Source: Tamaricihabitans halophyticus
GTDB lineage: Bacteria > Actinomycetota > Actinomycetes > Mycobacteriales > Pseudonocardiaceae
Reading direction: 5' to 3'
Assembly (NCBI RefSeq): GCF_004340875.1
Contig: NZ_SLXQ01000001.1
Span: 434,001 to 498,000 of the forward strand
DNA: 64,000 bases
The translations under genes and the position numbers were made by a program. Every line of letters begins with the position of its first letter. Position 1 is the first letter of the stretch. Below, piece by piece: positions 8,297 to 16,638 of this stretch. A model generated the notes under the pieces. It saw only the letters and a program-made list of their open reading frames with translations. It was not told where the DNA came from and made no database searches.

Positions 8297-9154
8297 TCAG
8301 AGGTCGAGCGCGGGGTAGAGCTTCGCGGCGTTGCCGGAAAGGATCGCGCGCAACAGACCCGCCGGCAGCCCGAGCGCGCGCAGCGCGGCCACATTCGCCG
8401 CCGCGCCAGGCACACCTGGCCAATCGGTGCCGAAGATCCACTTCGCCGCCAGTTTGGCCAGATCAAAGCGCGCGTAGTACTCGGGGAGCTTCGCCGGCGG
8501 CAGGCCGGCAAGATCCAGCCAGACGTTCTCCCTCGCCAACGCGAGGAAAGCCGCGACGTCATACCACCACCCACGACCGCCATGCGCGAACACGAACGAC
8601 ACCTCAGGGAAATCCTCGACCACATCGGAAAGCAGCTCGGGGTTCCCGTAACTCGCCCGTGCCCCGGGGAACGTCGAGGTACCGGAGTGCAGGATGACCG
8701 GCACGCCACGTTCGGCGCACAGCCCGTAAACCGGGTACAACTCCTTGTCCGCCGGCGAGAAGCCCGCGTGCACCGGATGTAGCTTCAACGCGACCGCACC
8801 GAGCGCAAGCTGACGCTCCACTTCAGACACCAAGGGATGGTGTAGATGCGGATTGACGCTTGCCACAAGGTGAAACCGATCGGGGTTGTACTCAACCAAC
8901 GGCAGGTTGTCCTCGATCGGCTGGATCCCGGTGGCCCGTGGGCTGTACTCACAGAAGAGCAGCGCGCGATCCACGCCTTGTTCGGCAAGCAGCGCATCGA
9001 ACCGCGCCGGAACCGGCACGCCCGCGTCATCGTAGGCGTCCCGCCATGGATGCGTTTTGGCGAACTGATCGGCCCAGCGCAGCCACGCCGGCTTCAGCGT
9101 GGCCAGTTTCGGCACATGCACATGCGCGTCAACAACCAGCTCACCATCGATCAT
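8297..9154 (-). CDS. Amidohydrolase family (PF04909-type) metal hydrolase/decarboxylase
   Basis: The 285-residue TIM-barrel protein has the N-terminal metal motif DAHVHV (residues 9-14), a later His in VILHSGTS (about 152-158), HGG in VFAHGGRG and Asp in IFGTDWPG near residue 242. This is the amidohydrolase-2 group that includes ACMSD-type decarboxylases. Its start overlaps the benzoate-CoA ligase stop by 4 bp (ATGA), so it is the last gene of the box operon. No established step of the box pathway needs it; it may act on a ring-cleavage side product, which is inference. Confidence 0.88.
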   Translation of the reverse strand: MIDGELVVDAHVHVPKLATLKPAWLRWADQFAKTHPWRDAYDDAGVPVPARFDALLAEQGVDRALLFCEYSPRATGIQPIEDNLPLVEYNPDRFHLVASVNPHLHHPLVSEVERQLALGAVALKLHPVHAGFSPADKELYPVYGLCAERGVPVILHSGTSTFPGARASYGNPELLSDVVEDFPEVSFVFAHGGRGWWYDVAAFLALARENVWLDLAGLPPAKLPEYYARFDLAKLAAKWIFGTDWPGVPGAAANVAALRALGLPAGLLRAILSGNAAKLYPALDL

Positions 9155-10761
9155 GACCGCACCGTAGTCACCGCTGCCGGCTCGGTCGAATCCACGGTGA
9201 CCGCAAGCATCTCACGCAGCACATTGCGCCGGATCTTGCCGGTGGCGGTTTTCGGTAGTTCGGCGAGCTGCACAACTGCTCGCGGCCGTTTGAACGCGGC
9301 AAGGGTCTCCCGGCACCAGCTGATCAGCTCGTCCTCGGCCACCCCGTGCCCCTGCTTCGGCACCACGCAGGCGGTCACCCTGTCCAGACCATCCTCGTCC
9401 GCGACACCAACCACCGCGACCTCGGCAACCGAGGGATGCTCCAGCAGCCGGTCCTCGACCTCGGCCGGCGCGACCCAGATACCACCAGCTTTGAGCATAT
9501 CGTTGAACCTGCCAAGGCAGCTGAACGTGCCGTCCGAATTGCGCAGGTAGGTGTCCCCGGTCCGCATCCAGTCGCCGAGGAAGACCTCCCTGGACACGCC
9601 CGCCCGACACCAGTAGCCAATCGCGGCCGAGTCCCCGCGAACGTAGAGCTCACCCGGAACGCCCTGCTCGTCGATCGGCACGCCGGAAGAATCCCTGATC
9701 TCCACTTCATAGCCGGGAACCGGAACGCCCGATGAGGACGGTCGAACCTCACCCGGCCGATTAGAAATGAAGATATGCAGCATTTCCGTTGAACCGATCC
9801 CGTCAAGCACCTCGACACCGAACCGGTCCCGCATCCCGTGAAACATCCGGGCCGGCAGCGCCTCACCGGCCGAAACTCCTTGACGTACGGTAGAAAACGC
9901 GCCGTCGGCCACCCCGCTGGCCAGCAACGGCCCCCAGAAGCTGGGTGTCCCGAACAGCAGCGTCGCCGAGTCGGCGGTTGCCCGATCGGCGATCAGTTGT
10001 GGGTTCGGACGCGCCGGTTCGAGTAGCGCGGTCCCGCCGACCGAGAGCGGGAAGAACATCGAGTTTCCGATGCCATAGGCGAAGAACAGTTTGGCCACCG
10101 AGAGGAATCGATCCCGCGGGCCGACGCCCAGCACCCGCTGCGCGTAGTTTTCCGCGACGAACCGGATATCGGTATGCCGGTGCATCGCCGCTTTCGGGGT
10201 ACCGGTAGTTCCCGAGGTGTACAGCCAGAGCGCCGGCGAATCGGGCCAACTGGGAAAGGCCGCGGTGACCTCGGCCGGGTCGGCGGAGGCGACTGCTTCC
10301 CAACTATGGCAGTCCAACCCGGCCACCGGGTCACGCACGCCGCCTTGCCACACCAGATGCCGGACATCCGGTGCATCTCGCACCGCCGCGCGCACGTTCG
10401 CCTCGTATTCGGCCGCGCCGAGCACCACCGTCGCGCGCGAGTCGGTAACCAGCTTGCCGAGCTCCTGGCCGGTCAGCATGGTGGAAACCGGAACCGCGAT
10501 GGCACCGAGGTACATACTGGCGAGGATCGCGGTGAACAGCTCGACATCGTCCGGCAGGCACAGCAGCACCCGTTCCTCGGGGCGCACGCCGAGCTGGCGC
10601 AATCCGGCCGCGGCCCGCCGCACCTCGGTGGACAACTCGGCGTAGCTCAGGGTTCGGGCGGGAGTGCGTACCGCGACCCGCTCCCCCGCGCCCGCAACGA
10701 GATTGCGATCCACGAGATAGCTAGCCGCGTTGAACTCTCCCTGGAATGTGGTGGGAGCCAT
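9151..10761 (-). CDS. Benzoate--CoA ligase family acyl-CoA synthetase
   Basis: The 536-residue adenylate-forming enzyme has the AMP-binding motif YTSGTTGTPKAAMH (about residues 181-194). The segment SVAKLFFAYGIGNSMFFPLSVGG is typical of benzoate-CoA ligases. The motifs GWYRTGD-equivalent DWMRTGDTY and C-terminal KTATGKIRRN, with the acyl-adenylate Lys, are present. It activates benzoate or a related aryl acid to the CoA ester, the entry step for BoxAB. It lies 36 bp downstream of boxB on the same strand, consistent with one operon boxC-boxB-ligase-amidohydrolase. Hydroxy- or aminobenzoate as substrate cannot be excluded. Confidence 0.92.
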   Translation of the reverse strand: MAPTTFQGEFNAASYLVDRNLVAGAGERVAVRTPARTLSYAELSTEVRRAAAGLRQLGVRPEERVLLCLPDDVELFTAILASMYLGAIAVPVSTMLTGQELGKLVTDSRATVVLGAAEYEANVRAAVRDAPDVRHLVWQGGVRDPVAGLDCHSWEAVASADPAEVTAAFPSWPDSPALWLYTSGTTGTPKAAMHRHTDIRFVAENYAQRVLGVGPRDRFLSVAKLFFAYGIGNSMFFPLSVGGTALLEPARPNPQLIADRATADSATLLFGTPSFWGPLLASGVADGAFSTVRQGVSAGEALPARMFHGMRDRFGVEVLDGIGSTEMLHIFISNRPGEVRPSSSGVPVPGYEVEIRDSSGVPIDEQGVPGELYVRGDSAAIGYWCRAGVSREVFLGDWMRTGDTYLRNSDGTFSCLGRFNDMLKAGGIWVAPAEVEDRLLEHPSVAEVAVVGVADEDGLDRVTACVVPKQGHGVAEDELISWCRETLAAFKRPRAVVQLAELPKTATGKIRRNVLREMLAVTVDSTEPAAVTTVRS

Positions 10762-10796
10762 GATGTCCGCCCTTCGCAGAGGAAGTGGCTCGGGAG

Positions 10797-12218
10797 TCAG
10801 GGGAGGTGGACATAGTCGTAGTCGAAGGGTTTGCCGTTGATTCCGTTGGTCGGTGGCGCGACCCAGCTGGCGATCTTGCCGCGCTCGTAAACCGGCTGCA
10901 TCAGCGAGCGCACGAAGGTCAGGTCTTCCGTGGTGGGCAGCCAGTTGTGCTTACCCTGCTGCCAGGTCGCCTCGTCAACTATGGTGCCTTCGGGAGTGAT
11001 GTGTTGGCTAGCGTTGATCCCGACATCCCGGTTGAAGCCAGGGTGCGGGAGTTTGAACTGGAAGTCGATCTCGTGCTTCTCCAGGATACGGTTCCACCGC
11101 TTGATACCTGTCTGACAGTCAGCCATGTACTCGGCCCGCAGGTCCAGGTTCAGCAGCAGGATGGCCTGCATCTCCTCGGTTTCCCAGGTGCCGTCCGCGC
11201 GGGGGCGCTCAAGTATTCCGACATCGTTGGTCAGCTGGTGATCGTCCTTGCGGCGCGTCTCCTGCCAGCGGCCCTTCAGCCCCGCGGTGTAGTAGTTCGC
11301 CCCGTTCGTCGAGGTCTCGCTGCCGAACAGGTCGAGCGAGACGGTGTAGTGGAAGTTGATGTACTTCTGGATGATCTGCAGTGGGATGCCACCGCGCGGG
11401 CCGATGTCCAAGGTGTCGAACTCCCTGATCAGCTCCGCGCTGCGCTGCACAACCCGGTCCACTCCGGTGGTGCCCACGAACATGTGGTGCGCTTCTTCCT
11501 TGAGCATGAACTCGCAGGTGCGGGAAAGCGGATCGAATCCGGACTCCTTCAGCGTGCCCAGCTGGTACTTGCCGTCCCTGTCGGTGAAGTAGGTGAACAT
11601 GTAGAACGCCAGCCAGTCGGCTGTCTCCTCGTTGAACGCGCCGAGGATGCGCGGCGCGTCCGGGCTGCCCGAGTTGCGGTACAGCAGCGCCTCGGCTTCG
11701 GTGCGTCCTTCCTTGCCGAAGTAGGCGTGCAGTAGATACACCATCGCCCAGAGATGCCGTCCCTCCTCCACATTGACCTGGAACAGGTTGCGCAGATCGT
11801 AGAGGCTCGGCGCGGTCAGCCCGAGTAGCTTCTGCTGTTCGACGGATGCTGGTTCGGTATCGCCCTGGATCACGATCAGTCGCTGCAGATCGGCGCGATA
11901 CTCGGCGGGCACCTGCTGCCAGGCGGGCTCACCCTGGTGTTCGCCGAAGGCGATCCGCCGGTCCGGATCACGTTCGGCGAGGAAAACTCCCCACCGATAC
12001 TGATCGGGAACCACGTGATCGAAATGCGCCCAACCCTCTCGCCCAACGGAGACCGCGGTGCGCAGGTAGACGCCGTGGGTTTCCAGTGTTGGCCCCATCT
12101 CGCCCCACCAGTGCATGAACTTCGGCTGCCAGCCCTCGAGTGCCCGCTGCAGCCGGCGGTCGCTGGAGAGATCGACGTTGTTCGGGATCTTCGCGTCGTA
12201 GTCAATCTTGTCCGGCAT
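10797..12218 (-). CDS. boxB: Benzoyl-CoA 2,3-epoxidase subunit B (diiron oxygenase)
   Basis: The 473-residue protein has the full length of BoxB. It contains the diiron ligand segments EEGRHLWAM and EEAHHMFVGTTG and the conserved FNEETADWLAFYMFTYFTDRDGKYQLG stretch. With the reductase BoxA it adds one oxygen atom of O2 to benzoyl-CoA to give the 2,3-epoxide. The start is the ATG at 12218 (MPDKIDYDAKIP); the longer open frame 5' of it belongs to boxC in another frame. It begins 4 bp after the boxC stop. No boxA is visible in the window, so electrons must come from a reductase encoded elsewhere. Confidence 0.95.
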   Translation of the reverse strand: MPDKIDYDAKIPNNVDLSSDRRLQRALEGWQPKFMHWWGEMGPTLETHGVYLRTAVSVGREGWAHFDHVVPDQYRWGVFLAERDPDRRIAFGEHQGEPAWQQVPAEYRADLQRLIVIQGDTEPASVEQQKLLGLTAPSLYDLRNLFQVNVEEGRHLWAMVYLLHAYFGKEGRTEAEALLYRNSGSPDAPRILGAFNEETADWLAFYMFTYFTDRDGKYQLGTLKESGFDPLSRTCEFMLKEEAHHMFVGTTGVDRVVQRSAELIREFDTLDIGPRGGIPLQIIQKYINFHYTVSLDLFGSETSTNGANYYTAGLKGRWQETRRKDDHQLTNDVGILERPRADGTWETEEMQAILLLNLDLRAEYMADCQTGIKRWNRILEKHEIDFQFKLPHPGFNRDVGINASQHITPEGTIVDEATWQQGKHNWLPTTEDLTFVRSLMQPVYERGKIASWVAPPTNGINGKPFDYDYVHLP

Positions 12219-12222
12219 AACG

Positions 12223-13959
12223 TCATACCCGCTTCCTGTCGAAGACGGCTTTCTGCCCGGTGCCGTACCTGCGTAGTGCCCCGTCCCCGCCGGCCGCGTT
12301 CGGCCTGGTGAAGATCCAGTTCTGCCATGCGGAGAGGCGGCCAAAGATCTTCGTTTCCATCGTTTCCGGTCCGACGAACCGATGGTTTGCTTCCATCCCG
12401 GTCAGCGCATCCGGGCTCAGTGCCGCGCGTCCCTCGATGACCAGCCGAACCTCGTCCTCCCAGTCGATATCGTCCGGCGCGTCGGTGACCAGACCCAACT
12501 CGGCTACCTCGGCGGGTTCCAGCTCCCTGCCGAGCTCTCCGCGCAGCCAGTCGAGATGTTCGGTAGATCCGTAGAACCGGGACTCCAACCGGGAGATTCC
12601 GCTTCCCATGGGGAAAACGCCGAAGTTCGCTTCGGACAACGCGACCGATGCGCGCAGCTCGCTTTCCTCGTCGTCAATCGGCGGACCGTCTAAGATGTAC
12701 TGACGATCGCTGGCGAGAGCGAGCTCGAAAAGAAGCCCGGCGAAACAGCTCCCCGGTTCGAGCAGCGCGACCAGGCTCCTGCTTGTCACATCGAGCCGTT
12801 TCAGTGTGCGCTTGTAATAGTGCACGATCTCGTTGCAGAGCCAGTCGTTCGCCGCCGCGCCGAGCACCACCCGCTCGTAGTCGAGTACCGCGGCGATATC
12901 GCCCTCGGTGCGCAGTACCCAGGTCCCCAGGCTGGCCTCGTTGGTACGCAGCCGCAGGATCAGATCGTCGAGTTCCCTTGTCATCGCGAGCAGCCAGCCC
13001 CGCGGGCCGGCTTCGTGAATCTCGGCCAGGCTTGGCGCTCCGGGAGCTGGGCCACGTACGGTGATCTCGACCGTGCCAGTCTGCCGGTCATACCGAGCCG
13101 ATACGTGCTCGTACTCGGTTCCCTGCGCGGTGACCTCGCGGTGCAGCGGGGTGAGCTCGATACCGCGCACCGCGGTGGACCGCTCGCCGCGCGCGGCAAG
13201 CTCGTTGGCCCTGCGCGCCACCGCCTCGGTGAATCCCCTGCGCGGCACCAGGCCATCCACCAGGTTCCAGTCCACGGCGGTTTTGCCCTTGACCCCGTCC
13301 GGTCGGGTGGCGAAGACGTCGGCGCGGTCCTTACGCACCCGGCGCTTGTCCACCACCCTGGTCAGCCCGCCGGTGCCGGGCAATACGCCGAGCAACGGCA
13401 CTTCGGGCAGGCCGACGGTGGACGAGTTGTCGTCGATCAGCAGGATTTCTTCGCAGGCGAGCGCGATCTCGTAGCCGCCACCCGCACAGGTGCCGTTGAC
13501 CGCCGCGAGGTAGGTCTGTCCGGAATGCGCGGTGGCATCCTCGAATCCGTTTCGGGTTTCGTTGGTGAACTTGCAGAAGTTCACCTTCCACTCGTGTGCG
13601 GCCGCGGCCAGCATTCGGATGTTCGCGCCGGCGCAGAACACACCGTCCTTGGCGCTGGTGACGACAACCGCGCGCACTTCGGGATGCTCGAAACGCAACC
13701 GCTGGGTCGCGTCGTAGAGTTCGATGTCCACGCCGAGGTCGTAGGAGTTGAGCTTGAGTTCGTAGCCGGGCCGCAGGCCGCCCTGCTCGTCGACGTCCAT
13801 CGCCAACCAGGCGACCGGACCATCCACCCGCAGCCGCCAGTGCCGGTAGCTGTCCGGATGGCGATCAAAGGAAACCTCGATCGGCACTTCCGCCTGCTGA
13901 CCGTCCGCGCTTCCTGCTTCGGCCGCGTCATCAGATTCCCGCTGGACGGCGATAGCCAT
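12223..13959 (-). CDS. boxC: 2,3-epoxybenzoyl-CoA dihydrolase (ring-opening, crotonase-like)
   Basis: The 578-residue protein carries two enoyl-CoA-hydratase-like halves. The first has KDGVFCAGANIRML (oxyanion hole), GTCAGGGYEIALACEEI and LPEVPLLGVLPGTGGLTR. The second half is more diverged, with ASDRQYILDGPP and VFPMGSGISRLESRFYG. BoxC opens the epoxide ring and releases formate to give 3,4-dehydroadipyl-CoA semialdehyde. The ATG at 13959 is chosen over a GTG at 13977 because the GAGGAGG at 13966-13976 is then the ribosome binding site. It is the first gene of the operon, about 45 bp downstream of a strong inverted repeat. Confidence 0.95.
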   Translation of the reverse strand: MAIAVQRESDDAAEAGSADGQQAEVPIEVSFDRHPDSYRHWRLRVDGPVAWLAMDVDEQGGLRPGYELKLNSYDLGVDIELYDATQRLRFEHPEVRAVVVTSAKDGVFCAGANIRMLAAAAHEWKVNFCKFTNETRNGFEDATAHSGQTYLAAVNGTCAGGGYEIALACEEILLIDDNSSTVGLPEVPLLGVLPGTGGLTRVVDKRRVRKDRADVFATRPDGVKGKTAVDWNLVDGLVPRRGFTEAVARRANELAARGERSTAVRGIELTPLHREVTAQGTEYEHVSARYDRQTGTVEITVRGPAPGAPSLAEIHEAGPRGWLLAMTRELDDLILRLRTNEASLGTWVLRTEGDIAAVLDYERVVLGAAANDWLCNEIVHYYKRTLKRLDVTSRSLVALLEPGSCFAGLLFELALASDRQYILDGPPIDDEESELRASVALSEANFGVFPMGSGISRLESRFYGSTEHLDWLRGELGRELEPAEVAELGLVTDAPDDIDWEDEVRLVIEGRAALSPDALTGMEANHRFVGPETMETKIFGRLSAWQNWIFTRPNAAGGDGALRRYGTGQKAVFDRKRV

Positions 13960-14005
13960 AGCAAGCGCCTCCTCCACGTGGTGGGCGTTCGGCGCTTACT
14001 AGTTT

Positions 14006-14040
14006 CTACACAAGACAACCAATACGTCAATCTTGTGTAG
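14006..14040. promoter_or_regulatory. Perfect 10-bp inverted repeat upstream of boxC
   Basis: CTACACAAGA (14006-14015) and TCTTGTGTAG (14031-14040) are exact complements separated by 15 bp. The site is 47 bp upstream of the boxC start codon in an AT-rich promoter region, with no T-run, so it is more likely an operator for the local TetR or PaaX protein than a terminator. Confidence 0.6.
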
Positions 14041-14071
14041 CACATTTGCGGCGGACGGGCCGGCCGCCGGC

Positions 14072-14497
14072 TCAGTCGGCTACGTTCAGCCCAACGATGA
14101 TCTTGGTCGGTCGCACCCGGACGACCAGCTCACCGGGTACACCGTTGCGTTTGCCGAACTCCTCGGCACGATCGAGGCCCATGTACCGACCGCCGATCGC
14201 GGTGGCCACCCGCAGCAGTTCCGCGGGATCCTCCGATGTGCTGGCCACGCCCTGCACCTGCACGAAGTCGTAGGGCGGGTGCTCAACGTCCACACTCAGC
14301 GCGATCCGCGGATCGCGGGCGATCGCACGGCCCTTCGCGGTGTCCTTGCCGGTGTTGAACAGCAGTTCCTCGCCCTCGACGACGAACCAGATCGGCGCCA
14401 CGAGTGGGCGGCCGTCACGGGCCACAAAGGCGACCTTGCCGGTGCGAGTGCCAGTTTCCAGAAAAGTGCGGACCGCGGGGTCGGCGAGCGAATCCAT
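14072..14497 (-). CDS. PPOX class F420/FMN-dependent oxidoreductase
   Basis: The 141-residue protein is a split beta-barrel of the pyridoxamine-phosphate-oxidase-like group. It shows the pattern TRTGKVAFVARDGRPLVAPIWFVVEGEEL, LLFNTGKDTAKGRAIARDPRIALSVD and PYDFVQVQGVA. Actinobacterial members usually bind F420 or FMN and reduce or dispose of small ketones or tetrapyrroles. The ATG at 14497 is used because upstream codons do not match the family. It ends about 30 bp from the boxC inverted repeat and points toward it. No operon partner is evident. Confidence 0.88.
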   Translation of the reverse strand: MDSLADPAVRTFLETGTRTGKVAFVARDGRPLVAPIWFVVEGEELLFNTGKDTAKGRAIARDPRIALSVDVEHPPYDFVQVQGVASTSEDPAELLRVATAIGGRYMGLDRAEEFGKRNGVPGELVVRVRPTKIIVGLNVAD

Positions 14498-14683
14498 CCG
14501 GCCATCGTAAGGACAGGGCCGACGGTTTGCCGGCTGAACGCTACCCGCCGCCTCGCGGGCATCGCTAAAAAACGGGTAAACCGCGCAAGAACCAGCCGCG
14601 CCGGGGAACCGGCGAGTTGCCAGCCGAGTCTTAACTGAGTACAGCGTTACACCGGAAAGATCCGCGAAGCAAAGGAGCTTCTC

Positions 14684-14944
14684 GTGACTACCACCGAGCC
14701 CGCGCTCACCGGCAGGGAAATCGCGTTGCTCCGGGCCGTTGCCGCCGGCCGGGGTGAAATCGTCTGCGGCTGCGTACCGGACCTGCTCATCGACGGTTGC
14801 TGGTGCGGCGACCAGCACACCGCGCACCGACTCGCCGCGCGCGGCCTGATCCGGCCCGATATGCCCGCAAGTGCCCACACTCGGGTACCCGCGATCCTCA
14901 CCGAATCCGGCCGCGCCTGCATCGCGACACCACTGGCCGCCTGA
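14684..14944 (+). CDS. Small Cys-rich hypothetical protein (86 aa)
   Basis: The GTG start is well supported by AAAGGAG 6 bp upstream. The protein has a helical N-terminus (TGREIALLRAVAAGRGEI), then a cluster of Cys in CGCVPDLLIDGCWCGDQ (about residues 28-44), and then a wing-like TAHRLAARGLIRP. The layout suggests a small winged helix with a metal- or redox-binding Cys knuckle. I recognise it only as a type of hypothetical protein seen in Pseudonocardiaceae. It stands alone between the divergent PPOX gene and two copies of the dispersed repeat. Confidence 0.75.
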   Translation: MTTTEPALTGREIALLRAVAAGRGEIVCGCVPDLLIDGCWCGDQHTAHRLAARGLIRPDMPASAHTRVPAILTESGRACIATPLAA

Positions 14945-14952
14945 TCTGGACC

Positions 14953-14974
14953 CCGCTAACCTTAAAGAACGCGA
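14953..14974 (+). repeat. Dispersed repeat, variant copy
   Basis: CCGCTAACCTTAAAGAACGC matches the variant with CTTAA in the core (compare the copy at 62480-62503, read in reverse). It follows the stop of the Cys-rich gene by about 8 bp. Confidence 0.5.
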
Positions 14975-15008
14975 TTACGCGAGGTCACCGAACCCGCAGC
15001 GGCGGTTG

Positions 15009-15034
15009 ACCGTAAGTACCTTAAAGAACGCGGT
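15009..15034 (+). repeat. Dispersed repeat, 26-bp copy
   Basis: Begins ACCGTAAG and ends AAAGAACGCGGT. It lies 35 bp after the previous copy and in the same orientation, between the Cys-rich gene and the 3' end of the convergent mmsA. Confidence 0.55.
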
Positions 15035-15115
15035 GCGGCGGAGGCTGGCCCGCCGCACACCTACTCCCGATCGCCCTCGGCGAGTATGCGAAGTTGCGCG
15101 TCAGGACAACACAAC

Positions 15116-16609
15116 TTAGGTGTGCTGCGGGAAGCCGAGGTTCACGCCGCCGTCGGCCGGGTCCGGCCAACGAGTCGTGATGACCTTGCCCTTGGTGTAG
15201 AAGTGCACGCTGTCGTTGCCGTACACGTGGTGCTCGCCGAACAGCGAGGCTTTCCAGCCACCGAACGAGTGATACCCGACCGGAACCGGAATCGGCACGT
15301 TCACCCCGACCATGCCGGCCTCGACCTCCAACTGGAACCGGCGAGCCGCCCCACCATCCCTGGTGAAAATCGCCGTGCCGTTGCCCCACGGGGATGAGTT
15401 GATCAGCTCGATCGCTTCCTGATAACTGCCCGCCCGCACCACGGACAGCACCGGCCCGAAGATCTCATCGCGGTAGGCGGCCATGTCCGGTGTCACTCTG
15501 TCTAACAGGCTGACACCGGTGAAGAACCCGTCCTCGTGGCCAGCCACCGTGTAGTCGGTACCGTCCACGACCACATCGGCACCCTGCTCGCGTGCCTGTG
15601 GCACATAGCCGGCCACCCGATCCCGGTGCTCCTTGGTGATCAGTGGCCCCATCTCGGACGCCGGATCGGCGCCCGGGCCAATCCGCAGCCGACGGGCGCG
15701 CTCAGCGATCTTGCCAACCAGCTCATCCGCGATGGGCTCCACGGCTACCACGGCGGATACCGCCATGCACCGCTCGCCGGCCGATCCGTAGGCTGCGCTC
15801 ACCGCAGCGTCCGCGGCCAGGTCCAGGTTCGCATCCGGCAGCACGAGCATATGGTTCTTCGCGCCGCCAAGTGCCTGTACGCGTTTGCCCTGCGCGCTCG
15901 CCGTCTCGTGCACATAACGCGCGATCGGCGTGGAACCGACAAAGCTGACCGCGGCCACGTCTGGATGGGTGAGCAACCTGTCCACCGCGGGTTTGTCCCC
16001 ACCAAGCACGTTCAACACGCCGTCCGGCAGGCCGGCTTCGGCTGCCAACTCGGCCAGCCGGAACGCCGCGGACGGATCCTTCTCGCTTGGCTTGAGCACA
16101 AACGTGTTGCCGCAGGCGATCGCCACCGGGAACATCCACAATGGAACCATCGCGGGGAAGTTGAACGGGGTGATCCCGGCGACCACGCCGAGCGGCTGGC
16201 GGATGCTCGACACATCCACCCCGCCCGATACCTGAGTGGACAGTTCACCCTTGAGTAGCTGGGTAATGCCACAGGCGAGCTCGACGATCTCCAGGCCACG
16301 CGCGACCTCGCCGAGCGCGTCCGAATGCACCTTCCCGTGCTCGGCGGTGATCAGTGAAGCCAGTTCATCGGCATGCCGGTCCACCAGCTCCCGGTAGGCG
16401 AACAGGATCCTGGTGCGCGCGGCAAGCGAGCTAGCCGACCAGCTCTCGAATGCCTTGGCCGCGGCCGCGACGGCGGTATCCACCTCATCGGTATCCGCGA
16501 GATCGAGCCGCGCGGTAACCTTTCCGGCCGCCGGATCGGTCACCTCGTGGAACCGGCCGCTGGCACCAGCCGCGCGCTGCCCATTGATCCAATGTGGAAT
16601 TCTTTGCAT
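15116..16609 (-). CDS. mmsA: CoA-acylating methylmalonate-semialdehyde / malonate-semialdehyde dehydrogenase
   Basis: The 497-residue aldehyde dehydrogenase has the CoA-acylating family features: TPFNFPAMVPLWMFPVAIACGNTFVLKPSEKDPSA, the FVGSTPIARYVHETA segment and the catalytic Cys in GSAGERCMAVS near residue 280. It converts malonate semialdehyde to acetyl-CoA (the last step of inositol breakdown, IolA) and methylmalonate semialdehyde to propionyl-CoA. An AAAGGA ribosome site precedes the ATG. It lies 29 bp after iolD and is the last gene of the iol operon, so the IolA role is most likely. Confidence 0.95.
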   Translation of the reverse strand: MQRIPHWINGQRAAGASGRFHEVTDPAAGKVTARLDLADTDEVDTAVAAAAKAFESWSASSLAARTRILFAYRELVDRHADELASLITAEHGKVHSDALGEVARGLEIVELACGITQLLKGELSTQVSGGVDVSSIRQPLGVVAGITPFNFPAMVPLWMFPVAIACGNTFVLKPSEKDPSAAFRLAELAAEAGLPDGVLNVLGGDKPAVDRLLTHPDVAAVSFVGSTPIARYVHETASAQGKRVQALGGAKNHMLVLPDANLDLAADAAVSAAYGSAGERCMAVSAVVAVEPIADELVGKIAERARRLRIGPGADPASEMGPLITKEHRDRVAGYVPQAREQGADVVVDGTDYTVAGHEDGFFTGVSLLDRVTPDMAAYRDEIFGPVLSVVRAGSYQEAIELINSSPWGNGTAIFTRDGGAARRFQLEVEAGMVGVNVPIPVPVGYHSFGGWKASLFGEHHVYGNDSVHFYTKGKVITTRWPDPADGGVNLGFPQHT

Positions 16610-16638
16610 CGCTCAAGGTCCTTTCCGGCGAGCTCATT

